From Pseudohalioglobus lutimaris (GTDB lineage Bacteria > Pseudomonadota > Gammaproteobacteria > Pseudomonadales > Halieaceae), in the NCBI RefSeq assembly GCF_002866825.1, contig NZ_PKUS01000015.1, positions 21,348 through 85,347 of the forward strand: a DNA stretch of 64,000 nucleotides, in the 5' to 3' direction. Made by a program: the position numbers and the translations under genes. Positions 37,190 through 46,973 of the stretch are shown here, one piece after another (the stretch's first letter is position 1; the number at the start of each line of letters is the position of its first letter). Under the pieces are notes generated by a model. It saw only the letters and a program-made list of their open reading frames with translations. It ran no database searches and was not told where the DNA came from.

Positions 37190-38365
37190 ATGGCCTGGAA
37201 TGAACCGGGTGGCGGCAATAACAAGGGGCCCAAAGACCCCTGGGGCGGCGGCGATCAGGGACCCCCTGATCTCGACGAGGCGCTGAAAAAACTGCAGGAA
37301 AAGATGAGCGGCCTGTTCGGCGGCAAGTCCGGTTCAGGCGGTGGCAGCGGAGGGTCCGCTGGGCCCGCCGTGTCAGGTTCCCTTTTTGGTGTGCTGGCCA
37401 TCGTAGCGGCTGTGGTGTGGGGCCTGATGGGCTTCTATCAGATCGATGAACAGGAGCGGGCCGTGGTGCTGCGCTTCGGCAAGTATAACGAGACGGTGCA
37501 GCCGGGCTTGCAATGGAACCCGCCGCTGATCGACGAAGTGATCAAGGTGAACACCACCAAGGTGCGCGCGGCCAGTTTCCGCGAGACCATGCTCACCCAG
37601 GACGAGAACATCGTTGAGGTAAACATGTCGGTGCAGTATGTGATCAATGACCCCGACAAGTTTGTACTCAAGGTCCGGGACCCCGAGCGCTCACTGCAAC
37701 ATGCCACCCAGAGCGCCCTGCGCCATGTGGTCGGCGATACCGGTATGGACCTGGTGCTGACGGAAGGCCGGGTGAGAATCGCCGGGGACGTGAAGCAGCG
37801 TCTGCAGGAGTACCTGGATATTTATGAGACCGGCATCCTGGTGACCACAATCAACGTCGACGATGCCAAGCCGCCGAATCAGGTGCAGGCAGCTTTTGAT
37901 GACGTGATCAAGGCGCGCGAGGACGAGGAGCGGGTGAAGAACGAGGCCCAGGCTTACGCCAACGGCATCGTGCCCGAGGCCCGCGGTGCGGCCCAGCGCC
38001 AGATTGAGGAGGCCAACGCCTACAAGGAGCAGGTCATTGCCAGCGCACAGGGTGAGGCAGACCGCTTCAGTAAGTTGTTGGCAGAGTATAACAAGGCACC
38101 CGAGGTCACCCGTGAGCGGCTGTACCTGGATGCCGTGCAGGCAGTGTACGGCAACACCAGCAAGGTGATGGTAGACGTGGAGGGAGGCAATAACATGATG
38201 TACCTGCCCCTGGACAAGCTGGCCGAGCAGAGCCAGAGCCGGGTAATGCGTTCCCCGGGCCTGGGTCTGGACAGCAACGCCTTGCGTGAAATTACCAATG
38301 CCGTAACTGAGCAGCTGCGCCGCGATGCCGCCGCAGCCGGCTCCACTCGCCGGGGAGGTCGCTAA
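37190..38365 (+). CDS. hflK: FtsH protease modulator HflK
   Basis: A 391-residue SPFH membrane protein that with HflC forms a large vault around FtsH. It has a Gly-rich N-terminal cytoplasmic tail (1-60), one membrane helix (about 63-82), an SPFH domain beginning DEQERAVVLRFGKY, and a long helical C-terminal part with VIASAQGEADRFSKLLAEYNKAPEVTRERLYLDA-type repeats. Length and order fit. It is followed after two bases by hflC. Confidence 0.96.
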   Translation: MAWNEPGGGNNKGPKDPWGGGDQGPPDLDEALKKLQEKMSGLFGGKSGSGGGSGGSAGPAVSGSLFGVLAIVAAVVWGLMGFYQIDEQERAVVLRFGKYNETVQPGLQWNPPLIDEVIKVNTTKVRAASFRETMLTQDENIVEVNMSVQYVINDPDKFVLKVRDPERSLQHATQSALRHVVGDTGMDLVLTEGRVRIAGDVKQRLQEYLDIYETGILVTTINVDDAKPPNQVQAAFDDVIKAREDEERVKNEAQAYANGIVPEARGAAQRQIEEANAYKEQVIASAQGEADRFSKLLAEYNKAPEVTRERLYLDAVQAVYGNTSKVMVDVEGGNNMMYLPLDKLAEQSQSRVMRSPGLGLDSNALREITNAVTEQLRRDAAAAGSTRRGGR

Positions 38366-38367
38366 TC

Positions 38368-39243
38368 ATGTCCAGCCGTAATATGACAGTGTTGATTGGA
38401 ATGGCTTTTCTGGTGTTTTTAGCCAGTAACGCACTCTATGTCATCAACGAGAAAGAACGAGGTGTCCTGCTCCGTTTCGGTGAAGTGGTGAACCCGGACA
38501 TTCAGCCCGGGCTGCACTGGAAGATTCCCTTCGTCAACAACGTGCGCAAATTCGATGGCAGGGTGCTGACCGTGGATTCACAGGCGGAGCGTTTCTTTAC
38601 CCAGGAAAAGAAAGCGCTGATAGTGGATTCCTACGCCAAGTTCCAGGTTTCAGACACCGCCAAGTTCTATACCGCAACCAACGGTGAGGAAGCGCGCGCC
38701 GCGGGTCTGCTGGCCCAGCGCATCAACGACGGCCTGCGTAACCAGGTGGCCGTGCGCACCGTGCAGGAAGTAGTGTCCGGTGAGCGGGACCAGCTGATGG
38801 AAGACATCACCCTGGAGCTGAACAAGGTGGCCCTGAGTGAACTGGGCGTGCGTGTCGTGGACGTGCGGGTGAAGAAGATCGACCTGCCACCGGACGTGTC
38901 CGAGTCAGTGTATCGACGCATGAACGCAGAGCGTGAGAAAGAAGCACGCGAACTGCGCTCCCAGGGCCAGGAACTCGCCGAGGGTATCCGCGCCGCCGCC
39001 GACCGCGAGGTCACGGTACTGACAGCCAACGCCTACAAGGAGTCGGAGCAGATTCGGGGTCAGGGCGACGCCGAGGCGACGGGCATCTATGCGCGGGCCT
39101 TCAACCAGGACCCGGAATTTTATTCCTTTACCCGCAGCCTCAAGGCGTACCAGGAGTCATTCACTGGTCAGGGCGACATACTGCTGCTCAAGCCGGACAG
39201 TGAGTTCTTTCGTTACCTGAAAGACCCCCGGGGCGGTAAGTAA
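38368..39243 (+). CDS. hflC: FtsH protease modulator HflC
   Basis: A 291-residue SPFH-family partner of HflK. An N-terminal membrane helix (about 5-24) is followed by INEKERGVLLRFGEVV, PGLHWKIPFVNNVRKFD and DVRVKKIDLPPDVSESVYRRM, and a C-terminal helical part ends near the FFRYLKD signature. A rho-independent terminator follows 52 bases after the stop. Confidence 0.96.
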   Translation: MSSRNMTVLIGMAFLVFLASNALYVINEKERGVLLRFGEVVNPDIQPGLHWKIPFVNNVRKFDGRVLTVDSQAERFFTQEKKALIVDSYAKFQVSDTAKFYTATNGEEARAAGLLAQRINDGLRNQVAVRTVQEVVSGERDQLMEDITLELNKVALSELGVRVVDVRVKKIDLPPDVSESVYRRMNAEREKEARELRSQGQELAEGIRAAADREVTVLTANAYKESEQIRGQGDAEATGIYARAFNQDPEFYSFTRSLKAYQESFTGQGDILLLKPDSEFFRYLKDPRGGK

Positions 39244-39294
39244 GCGGTAAAAAATACAGGCACTACCACTAAGGACTGTGGTAGCATCCCGCAA

Positions 39295-39342
39295 CCGTGG
39301 GATTCGTCGTTTGAGGCTCAAGCGACGGACCCGCGGTTTTTT
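39295..39342 (+). terminator. rho-independent terminator after hflKC
   Basis: A long imperfect stem formed by CCGTGGGATTCGTCGTTTGAG (cited as 39295-39315) and 39317-39336, whose core CGTCGTTTGAG/CTCAAGCGACG pairs with one G-T type mismatch, is followed by TTTTTT (39337-39342). A smaller hairpin, CTACCAC/GTGGTAG, lies just upstream (39263-39284). Confidence 0.75.
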
Positions 39343-39369
39343 GTGTCTGGCTGATTAAGAGGGGTTATT

Positions 39370-39561
39370 TTGGACTTCTGGCAAGTGTTCCCCGCGGCCC
39401 TGGCACTGGTACTGATCATCGAAGGGCTGGTGCCCTTTTTCAGCCCCAACCACTGGCGCAATATGCTGGCATTGGTGGCGCAAATGGATGATCGCGTGAT
39501 TCGCAGGATCGGCTTCGGCAGCATGATGCTGGGCGTTATCCTGCTTTACATGGTGAATTGA
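39370..39561 (+). CDS. DUF2065 small membrane protein
   Basis: A 63-residue protein with two hydrophobic segments (about 7-22 and 45-62) around a short charged loop containing FSPNHWRNML. This is the DUF2065 (YjeT) pattern, nearly always found right after hflC in gammaproteobacteria. The TTG at 39370 is the start; function is unknown. The hisZ gene begins nine bases after its stop. Confidence 0.9.
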   Translation: MDFWQVFPAALALVLIIEGLVPFFSPNHWRNMLALVAQMDDRVIRRIGFGSMMLGVILLYMVN

Positions 39562-39570
39562 AGGCCTTGC

Positions 39571-40740
39571 ATGACATCGGTTGATCGCTGGCAACTGCCC
39601 GACGGCATAGAGGAAGTTCTGCCTGCCCAGGCCGCCAACGTGGAACAGCTGCGCCGCCGCCTGCTGGATTTATTTCGCAGCTGGGGCTACGAGCTGGTGA
39701 TTCCGCCGCTGGTGGAATTTACTGACTCCCTGCTGATTGGCCTGGGCCAGGACCTGGATCTGCTTACCTTCCGGCTCACCGACCAGCTCTCCGGTCGCCC
39801 CATGGGTGTGCGCGCCGACATCACCCCGCAGGTGGCGCGCATCGACGCCCACAGTCTGGCCCCGGATGGCGTCTCCCGCCTGTGCTATGCCGGTTCCACC
39901 CTGCACACCCGTCCCAAATCACTGATGGCCTCACGCTCCCCCATCCAGCTGGGCGCAGAGCTCTATGGCGAAGACAGCCTTGCCGCCGACCTGGAGGTCA
40001 TACGGCTGATGCTGGCCACGCTGGATCGTGCCGGACTGCCGGCCGGTTACACCCTGGATCTGGGTCACGTGGGCATCTATGAAGCGGTGCTGGACGTGGC
40101 GGAGCTGAACGACGAGCAGGAAGCGCGAATCTTCGACTGCCTGCAGCGCAAGTCCGTGCCGGACTTGATCCAGACTCTGGATGACGTCCCCGAAGACGTG
40201 GCCATGCTGATTATCGGGCTGGTTGACCTGCACGGTGATGACAGCGTGCTGCCGGCCGCGCGTGAACTGTTTGCCGACCGCGCCCCGCAGGCCCTGGCCG
40301 CGGTGGATGCACTGCAGGAGGTGGCGACTGAAATCCGCCGTCTGCGCCCTGATTTACCCGTTTACTTCGATCTTGCAGAGCTGCGCGGCTACCATTATCA
40401 CACCGGTATCGTGTTTGCTGCCTATGTGCCCGGCCACGGCCAGGCCCTGGCCAATGGCGGTCGCTACAACGGGGTGGGTGAGGTCTTTGGCCGCGCCCGA
40501 CCGGCCACCGGCTTCGCCACGGACCTGAAGGCCCTGGTCAGCCTGTTGCCCGGAGAGACAGCGACAGGGAAGGGTGCAATAAGCCTGCCCGACAGCGCTG
40601 CACCTGAGCTGCTCGCCCTGGCCGAGGCGTTGCGCGAGAAAGGCGAGGTTGTGATCAACACCCTGGGCGGCGAGCATCACGCGCGCTGTGACCGGGAGCT
40701 GGTGCTAAGTGGTGCCGACTGGGTGGTAAAGAGTTTATGA
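39571..40740 (+). CDS. hisZ: ATP phosphoribosyltransferase regulatory subunit
   Basis: A 389-residue HisRS-like paralogue that activates the short-form HisG in the first step of histidine synthesis. It shows class II synthetase-like folding: an N-terminal LPDGIEEVLPAQA, WGYELVIPPLVEFTDSLL, FRLTDQLSGRPMGVRADITPQVARIDA and a late YYHTGIVFAAYVPGHGQALANGGRYN-like region (cited in parts: YHYHTGIVFAAY and ANGGRYNGV). The tRNA-binding and histidine-specific motifs of HisS are lost. It lies between hflC and purA, a position typical of Pseudomonas-like and related genera. Confidence 0.95.
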   Translation: MTSVDRWQLPDGIEEVLPAQAANVEQLRRRLLDLFRSWGYELVIPPLVEFTDSLLIGLGQDLDLLTFRLTDQLSGRPMGVRADITPQVARIDAHSLAPDGVSRLCYAGSTLHTRPKSLMASRSPIQLGAELYGEDSLAADLEVIRLMLATLDRAGLPAGYTLDLGHVGIYEAVLDVAELNDEQEARIFDCLQRKSVPDLIQTLDDVPEDVAMLIIGLVDLHGDDSVLPAARELFADRAPQALAAVDALQEVATEIRRLRPDLPVYFDLAELRGYHYHTGIVFAAYVPGHGQALANGGRYNGVGEVFGRARPATGFATDLKALVSLLPGETATGKGAISLPDSAAPELLALAEALREKGEVVINTLGGEHHARCDRELVLSGADWVVKSL

Positions 40741-40836
40741 GCGATAACGCTGCGTGATTGTGCAGTGCATGTTCAATGGCCCGCATGAAGCAGCCGCAGA
40801 CAAGGTTGCCACGGGTGAGTACAACGTAAGTCAATC

Positions 40837-40920
40837 CGTCATTCCCGCGGCAGCGGGGGTCCCGGGGGTCGTCGGGTTAAGCCCTGCCTTCCCTGGATTT
40901 CCGCTGCGGCAGGGATGACG
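40837..40920. repeat. imperfect inverted repeat, 84 bases, in the hisZ-purA gap
   Basis: The 20-base arms, CGTCATTCCCGCGGCAGCGG (40837-40856) and CCGCTGCGGCAGGGATGACG (40901-40920), pair with three mismatches around a GC-rich loop. The CGTCATTCCCGC end resembles dispersed palindromic repeats found in many proteobacterial genomes. The remaining bases of 40741-40966 show nothing else. Confidence 0.75.
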
Positions 40921-40924
40921 ATAG

Positions 40925-42262
<1,338 letters not shown>

Positions 42263-42495
42263 AGTGTTAACTCCCGCTCATCGCAGCGGGGTGCACTCCC
42301 TGCGGCTGGCCACCCCTGCCTGACCGTGATGCTCACGCGGGGCCGCAGGACCAACCGCGACCTTATGACCCCGGGAGGCCAGTTGTCGCGTTTTCGCGCA
42401 ATGCAGTTTTCCTCCAGCGGACATATCCGCGTTTCACCGAATCTCAAATTATTGTCTATACTTCGCAATAGAGTTACAAACTGCAGGGGTTCTGG

Positions 42496-42954
42496 ATGTA
42501 CCAGAATATTATGTTCGCAGCGGTGGTGCTGATACTGCTGCTGGTTGCCCAGCGGGTGTATAACACCTGGCAAAAAGAGAAGACACGCAAGCCCGCCGCC
42601 AGCGCGAAACGCGGGGCGCCCAGGAGCAGGCAGACGAATGCCATGTCCGCGCAGCCCTTTCACTGTGTCACCCTGGTGGGGAACTGTAAGGCGCTTGAGT
42701 CATATAAAGGCAAGCGCTTCCTGGCCAGCAATGCACCGACCTTGCCTGTGCCGGGCTGCACCGCTGGCCGCTGTGAGTGCCACTACACGCACCATGCTGA
42801 CCGTCGCGAGCCCAACACGGATCGCAGGGCGTTGGGTCGCCTTGCCGAAGAGCAGTACACGCTTACCGGTAACGCTGAGCGCCGGGAATCACGTGGCCGT
42901 CGCAAGTCCGATGGAGGCTGGGCCAGTATTGACGAGTGGAGTAACGTGGTCTAG
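42496..42954 (+). CDS. membrane-anchored Cys/His-rich protein of unknown function
   Basis: A 152-residue protein: one N-terminal hydrophobic segment (about 4-20), a basic linker, then a compact domain with PFHCVTLVGNC, PVPGCTAGRCECHYTHHADRR and a basic Arg-rich tail. Four cysteines and several histidines in that core suggest metal binding. A GGGGTTCTGG ribosome region precedes the ATG. It ends 15 bases before the first lasso cyclase gene and could share its transcript, but the family looks housekeeping-like, so it may be unrelated to the cluster. Confidence 0.6.
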   Translation: MYQNIMFAAVVLILLLVAQRVYNTWQKEKTRKPAASAKRGAPRSRQTNAMSAQPFHCVTLVGNCKALESYKGKRFLASNAPTLPVPGCTAGRCECHYTHHADRREPNTDRRALGRLAEEQYTLTGNAERRESRGRRKSDGGWASIDEWSNVV

Positions 42955-42969
42955 ATCGGCGACCCGGTC

Positions 42970-44823
42970 TTGAGTGGTATCTGCGGTTATTTGCAACTGG
43001 ATGATGGACCGTCCCTGCCAGGCCCGGTGTCCGCCATGCTCAGTGCTATGGCCTATCGTGGCCCCGACGGGCTCAACCATCTTTGTACCGGCCCGCTGGT
43101 GCTGGGCCACGCACTGCTTAAGCACAGAGCCGATGCCGCGCAACTACCCTGCCAGGTGCCTGGAACTGAACTTTACCTGACGCTGGATGGCCGCCTGGAT
43201 AACCCCGGTGAGTTGACCGCGGCACTGGGGTTGGCCGGAAACGCTTCCGAGCCTGAGCTGATCGCTGCGGCTTACCACCACTGGGGCGATACCTTTCCCC
43301 TGCATCTCGATGGCGACTTTGCCCTGGCCCTGTGGGATGTGCGGCGCCAGCGCCTGCTCTGTGCCCGGGACCACACGGGTACCCGGCCCTTTTATTACTG
43401 TCAGGGTCCCGGCTTCTTCGCCTTTGCCTCGGAATTGCCTCCATTGCTGAACCTGATAGAGGGCGCACCGCAGCCTGACCAGGGCATGATCACCCAGTTC
43501 CTGGCCCAGTGCTGGCTCAGCAACGAAGATACCTTCTGGGAATCTTGCAGACGCCTGCCGCCAGCGCACACACTCGTTGTGCAAGGTGCGCAGGTCCAAC
43601 TGCAACGCTATTGGCAGCCTGACTTTCAGCAGACCCTGGAATATCCCCACCTGCAGGACTACCGCAATCATTACCGTGAGTTGCTCGCCGACGTTGTAGG
43701 CCGGCAAAGCCGCAGCGACCACCCGGTAGCCTTTGAAGTGAGTGGCGGCCTGGATTCCTCGGCTTTGTTCGCGGTTGCCAGCGACCTGCAGTCGCGCGGC
43801 GACCTGCCCGCCCCGGACCTGGCTGGCTATACCCTGGACTTCCGCGGCTGCGGTGACGCTGATGAAGTCGCCTATGCCCAGGCCGTGGCTCGTCATTGTG
43901 ATCGTCCGTTGGTGTTGGTGCCGCCTACCCATAAGCCGCTGGACTGGTACCGCCAGCGTGGCCGCCGCAGGGGAGAGTTCTGCAATGCACCAAATGGTGT
44001 TATGTCCGTGGGCCTGTTGCAGCGAGCGGCAGCAGCGGGCAGTCGGGTGCTGGTGAATGGCACCGGTGGGGATGAGTGGCTGGACTGTGGTTATGCTGCC
44101 TATGCCGAGGCCGCAGGCCGTGGCCAGTTTGCAGCCTTTACCCAGATGCTGCGCAACCAGGCCCGGCGCGACGGTTGGCTCCGCTCGTTGGAGAGCGCGT
44201 TGCGCGCGGCGCTCGCGGGTAATCTGTCGCCGACACTGAAAGATCTGCTGCGTTGTAAACCAACCAGTACCCCTGAGCAACGGCGCCAACTCTCACCAGG
44301 TCGCCTGCAGAAGCTGAAAGCCCTGCAGGCCGGTCATCGCGAGGGATGTGACAGGCCGCCCCAGGCTGCATCCTGGCAGCAGCCGCTCTGGCAACAACTT
44401 CATGAGAGTTATGCTTTGCTCGCGCACGAAACGATGGAAGTCCTGGCCGCCGAGTCGGGACTGGAACTGCGCCGGCCATACTGGTCCCGCCGACTGGTGG
44501 AGTTTTCCATCAGCCTGCCCAGGCGTGTGCTGACGGCCCCCGGTGAGAATCGCGGCCTGCACCGTACTGCCCTGGGCGCTCTGTTGCCCGCGGCGGTGCT
44601 GGCCAGGGAAGATAAGGCTGAGTTTTCCGCCAGCTTTCAGGACCTGACGGCGGCGGTGGCGGTAGCTCTCGCTGGTGGCAGGCCGGATGTTGGCCCGGAC
44701 TGGTTGCAGCCCGATGCTTTTGACGCGCTGCTCGCATCAGCGCAGAACGCAAAAACAGGTGAGGCCAACTGGCCGCTGTGGTTTTTGTTCAGCTGTGCCG
44801 CAGTACTGGAACACGCCGGATGA
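42970..44823 (+). CDS. lasso peptide macrolactam synthetase 1 (asparagine synthetase-like C protein)
   Basis: A 617-residue asparagine-synthetase B-like protein. The N-terminal glutaminase-like domain starts MSGICGYLQL, so the nucleophilic Cys2 of true AsnB (MCGI) is Ser2 and glutaminase activity should be lost, as in lasso cyclases. The synthetase domain has the PP-loop SGGLDSS at residue 258, which binds ATP to activate the acidic side chain as an AMP ester for ring closure. Start is TTG at 42970. The precursor gene at 44894 follows directly, which links the enzyme to a lasso pathway rather than asparagine synthesis. Confidence 0.85.
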   Translation: MSGICGYLQLDDGPSLPGPVSAMLSAMAYRGPDGLNHLCTGPLVLGHALLKHRADAAQLPCQVPGTELYLTLDGRLDNPGELTAALGLAGNASEPELIAAAYHHWGDTFPLHLDGDFALALWDVRRQRLLCARDHTGTRPFYYCQGPGFFAFASELPPLLNLIEGAPQPDQGMITQFLAQCWLSNEDTFWESCRRLPPAHTLVVQGAQVQLQRYWQPDFQQTLEYPHLQDYRNHYRELLADVVGRQSRSDHPVAFEVSGGLDSSALFAVASDLQSRGDLPAPDLAGYTLDFRGCGDADEVAYAQAVARHCDRPLVLVPPTHKPLDWYRQRGRRRGEFCNAPNGVMSVGLLQRAAAAGSRVLVNGTGGDEWLDCGYAAYAEAAGRGQFAAFTQMLRNQARRDGWLRSLESALRAALAGNLSPTLKDLLRCKPTSTPEQRRQLSPGRLQKLKALQAGHREGCDRPPQAASWQQPLWQQLHESYALLAHETMEVLAAESGLELRRPYWSRRLVEFSISLPRRVLTAPGENRGLHRTALGALLPAAVLAREDKAEFSASFQDLTAAVAVALAGGRPDVGPDWLQPDAFDALLASAQNAKTGEANWPLWFLFSCAAVLEHAG

Positions 44824-44827
44824 GCCC

Positions 44828-44856
44828 TTGGCTTCGTTCGAGCTTTACGCTAGATT
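44828..44856 (+). promoter_or_regulatory. weak possible sigma-70 promoter for precursor 1
   Basis: TTGGCT (44828-44833) and TAGATT (44851-44856) are 17 bases apart, each four of six to consensus. A separate promoter would let the precursor be made in excess over its cyclase. No clear ribosome site precedes the precursor ATG. Confidence 0.25.
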
Positions 44857-44893
44857 GTGCCTGCGGTCTGTCCCGCGCTAGCACTGATAACTT

Positions 44894-45103
44894 ATGCCGA
44901 CGCTACCTGAAAACCCGCCTGTAAAAGGGCCAGAAGAACGTGATAAATCTGCTTATGCATCGCCTCGCCTGACCCGCTTCGGCCCTGTGCAGGGACTGAC
45001 CCTGGGCTCCGGCGGCACCATGGGCGATGGCCAACTGGGGATGACCCGGGGCGGCACCATGGGTATGAGCATGGGTATGGGTATGGGCATGGGTATGAAC
45101 TGA
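44894..45103 (+). CDS. lasso precursor peptide 1 (Gly-Met repeat tail, RGG site)
   Basis: A 69-residue peptide. Residues 21-36, YASPRLTRFGPVQGLT, match the lasso leader pattern YxxPxLxxxGxxxxLT exactly. Placing the conserved Thr36 at leader position -2 starts the core at Gly38, and Asp45 then falls at core position 8, right for a Gly1-Asp8 macrolactam. The tail has one Arg in a TRGGT context (Arg52, core 15) and ends in alternating Gly-Met pairs (about 57-68). A 14-base direct repeat (45011-45024 and 45050-45063) duplicates the GGTMG unit. It follows cyclase 1 and precedes the convergent exporter. Confidence 0.8.
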   Translation: MPTLPENPPVKGPEERDKSAYASPRLTRFGPVQGLTLGSGGTMGDGQLGMTRGGTMGMSMGMGMGMGMN

Positions 45104-45154
45104 GGCCTGATAGCCCCTGCTGAATCGCGCTCCGCGCTGTTGCGGGTCAATCGT

Positions 45155-46825
45155 CTATTGCGTGCCAGGCAGCCTGTGCTCTGCTGATTCCTGCAACTGC
45201 CCATCCTCCATTTTTAACACCCTGTCCGCCAACGCCAGGCTTGCTGGCCGATGGGTGATCAGAATCACCGTCTTGGCCTTTAACACCTCGTGGCACTCTT
45301 CGATGAATCGTGCCTCCCCCGCCGGGTCGAACATGGCAGTGGCCTCGTCGAGAATCAGTATTGCCGGATCGCGCAGCAGGGTGCGTGCGAGCGAGAGTCG
45401 CTGGCGCTGGCCACCGGAGAGCTTCACACCCTCGTCACCTATCAGTGTCTGGTAACCCTGCGGCAGCTCGGCGATAAATTCGTCAGCATGCGCGGCGCGA
45501 GCTGCTCGCTCAATATCCCCTGCGTCTGCATCCGGCCGGCCATAGACAATATTCTCCGCCACGGTGCCATTGAGTAGTTGCACATGCTGCGCCACCAGCC
45601 CGGCGTGGCTGCGTACGCTGATGATGCTGGCCTGCGCGATGTCCCTGTTATCGATATAGATCGCACCGCTATCAGGTGCCAGGAAACGCAGCAGCAGGTG
45701 CGCGGTGGTGGATTTGCCGGCGCCGTTCACGCCAGTGATGGCGATGGTCTCCCCGGCGTCAATGCGCAGGTTGAGGCCGCGTAATACCGGCTCGCGTTCA
45801 GGGTAGGCGAAGGTCACATTCTCAAAACGTACCGCACCGCTGACCGCTCCCAGTGCCTCGCCGACGTCCAGCACTTCCGGTTGCTCTGCAAAAAAAGTGA
45901 TCAGCCGATCCGCCGATCCCAATACACGCTGCACCTGTCCGTACACGCCGGCCAGATTGCTCAGCGGTGACATCAGCAGGCCCGCGTACAGCAGCAGGCT
46001 GACCAGGTCCGCGGGTCCAAGTGTACCCTCGGCAATGTGCCGGCTGCCCAGCCATAGCAGGACCAGCACACCCAGCCCGGCCATCAGGTTTACGGCTGGC
46101 GAGAGCAGGGACTGCCTGCGTAACTGGCGCCGCCATATATTCAGCAGTCGGCGGTTGTCGCCCCGGAAATTTTCCGCTTCCAGCTGTTCCCTGCCAAACG
46201 CCTTGAGCGCCGGTAATACCGACAGGTTTTCCTCGGCACGCGCCACGAGTTTGCTGTACTGGTCCATCCAGGCGCGGGCCAGCGGGCGGATCTCCCGGCC
46301 GATCACTTTCAGCGCCAGCACATAGGCAGGCAGACCGAGGATCACCACCATGGCGAGGGTGATATCCAGTCGCGCCATCATCACAAATGCGCCGACCAGC
46401 GTGAGTAATGTTGGCAGCAGCGGCAGCAGTGTGCCGGTGACAAACCCGCTGACGTCATCGGCGTCGCTGGTGAGCAGGCTCAGCACCTGGCCGCGCTTGC
46501 GTGTCTGGTGCCAGGTAAGTGGCAGTGCCTGAAGGTGCGCATAGACCCGATCGCGCAGGCTGGTGGCTACCTCTTCTCCCACCATGCCCATATAGTATTC
46601 TTCTGTCAGGCTAAGCAGGGTGCGCAGCAGCATTACCCCGGCCCACACGCCCACGATTACGGCCAGCGGGTAAACCTCGGTGCCGGGCTCGGCGAGTATG
46701 GTACGCGTCAGCTGCCCGGCAAATAACGGGATAAGCAGTGTCAGCAGTGTCCCCGCCAGCATTAGCAGTGCGCTGATCAGCAGCGTGAGCGGGGGTGGGG
46801 TGATATAGCGGAGCAGTTGTCGCAT
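45155..46825 (-). CDS. ABC exporter, probable lasso peptide transporter
   Basis: A 556-residue half-transporter with six membrane helices in the first ~310 residues and a nucleotide-binding domain: Walker A GVNGAGKST, signature LSGGQRQRLSLARTLL, Walker B ILILDEATAMFD and the H-loop ITHRPAS. No N-terminal peptidase C39 domain is present. It lies between precursor 1 and the methyltransferase but on the opposite strand. Lasso clusters usually carry such an exporter (the D protein), which ejects the folded peptide and confers self-immunity, so that role is inferred from position. Confidence 0.85.
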   Translation of the reverse strand: MRQLLRYITPPPLTLLISALLMLAGTLLTLLIPLFAGQLTRTILAEPGTEVYPLAVIVGVWAGVMLLRTLLSLTEEYYMGMVGEEVATSLRDRVYAHLQALPLTWHQTRKRGQVLSLLTSDADDVSGFVTGTLLPLLPTLLTLVGAFVMMARLDITLAMVVILGLPAYVLALKVIGREIRPLARAWMDQYSKLVARAEENLSVLPALKAFGREQLEAENFRGDNRRLLNIWRRQLRRQSLLSPAVNLMAGLGVLVLLWLGSRHIAEGTLGPADLVSLLLYAGLLMSPLSNLAGVYGQVQRVLGSADRLITFFAEQPEVLDVGEALGAVSGAVRFENVTFAYPEREPVLRGLNLRIDAGETIAITGVNGAGKSTTAHLLLRFLAPDSGAIYIDNRDIAQASIISVRSHAGLVAQHVQLLNGTVAENIVYGRPDADAGDIERAARAAHADEFIAELPQGYQTLIGDEGVKLSGGQRQRLSLARTLLRDPAILILDEATAMFDPAGEARFIEECHEVLKAKTVILITHRPASLALADRVLKMEDGQLQESAEHRLPGTQ

Positions 46826-46973
46826 TGCCTACCGGGCGGGTTTGCTTGAGTAGTGGCAAGCCTACACAATGCCGGCGCTATAAGGCCAGCGCTCTAAGGC
46901 CAGCGCACAGTGCGAGTTGCATTGCCCCCCGCGCCTCGCCAATAATCGACTCTTGCCAGGACGCGAGCGCGCA

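Noticed and set aside
42970..43000. Active glutaminase in synthetase 1 because of the cysteine in MSGICG
   Set aside because: The catalytic cysteine of AsnB is residue 2 (MCGI). Here residue 2 is Ser and the Cys is at position 5.
43144..44289. 381-codon minus-strand frame inside synthetase 1
   Set aside because: Shadow of the asparagine-synthetase-like gene; no domain is recognisable in it.
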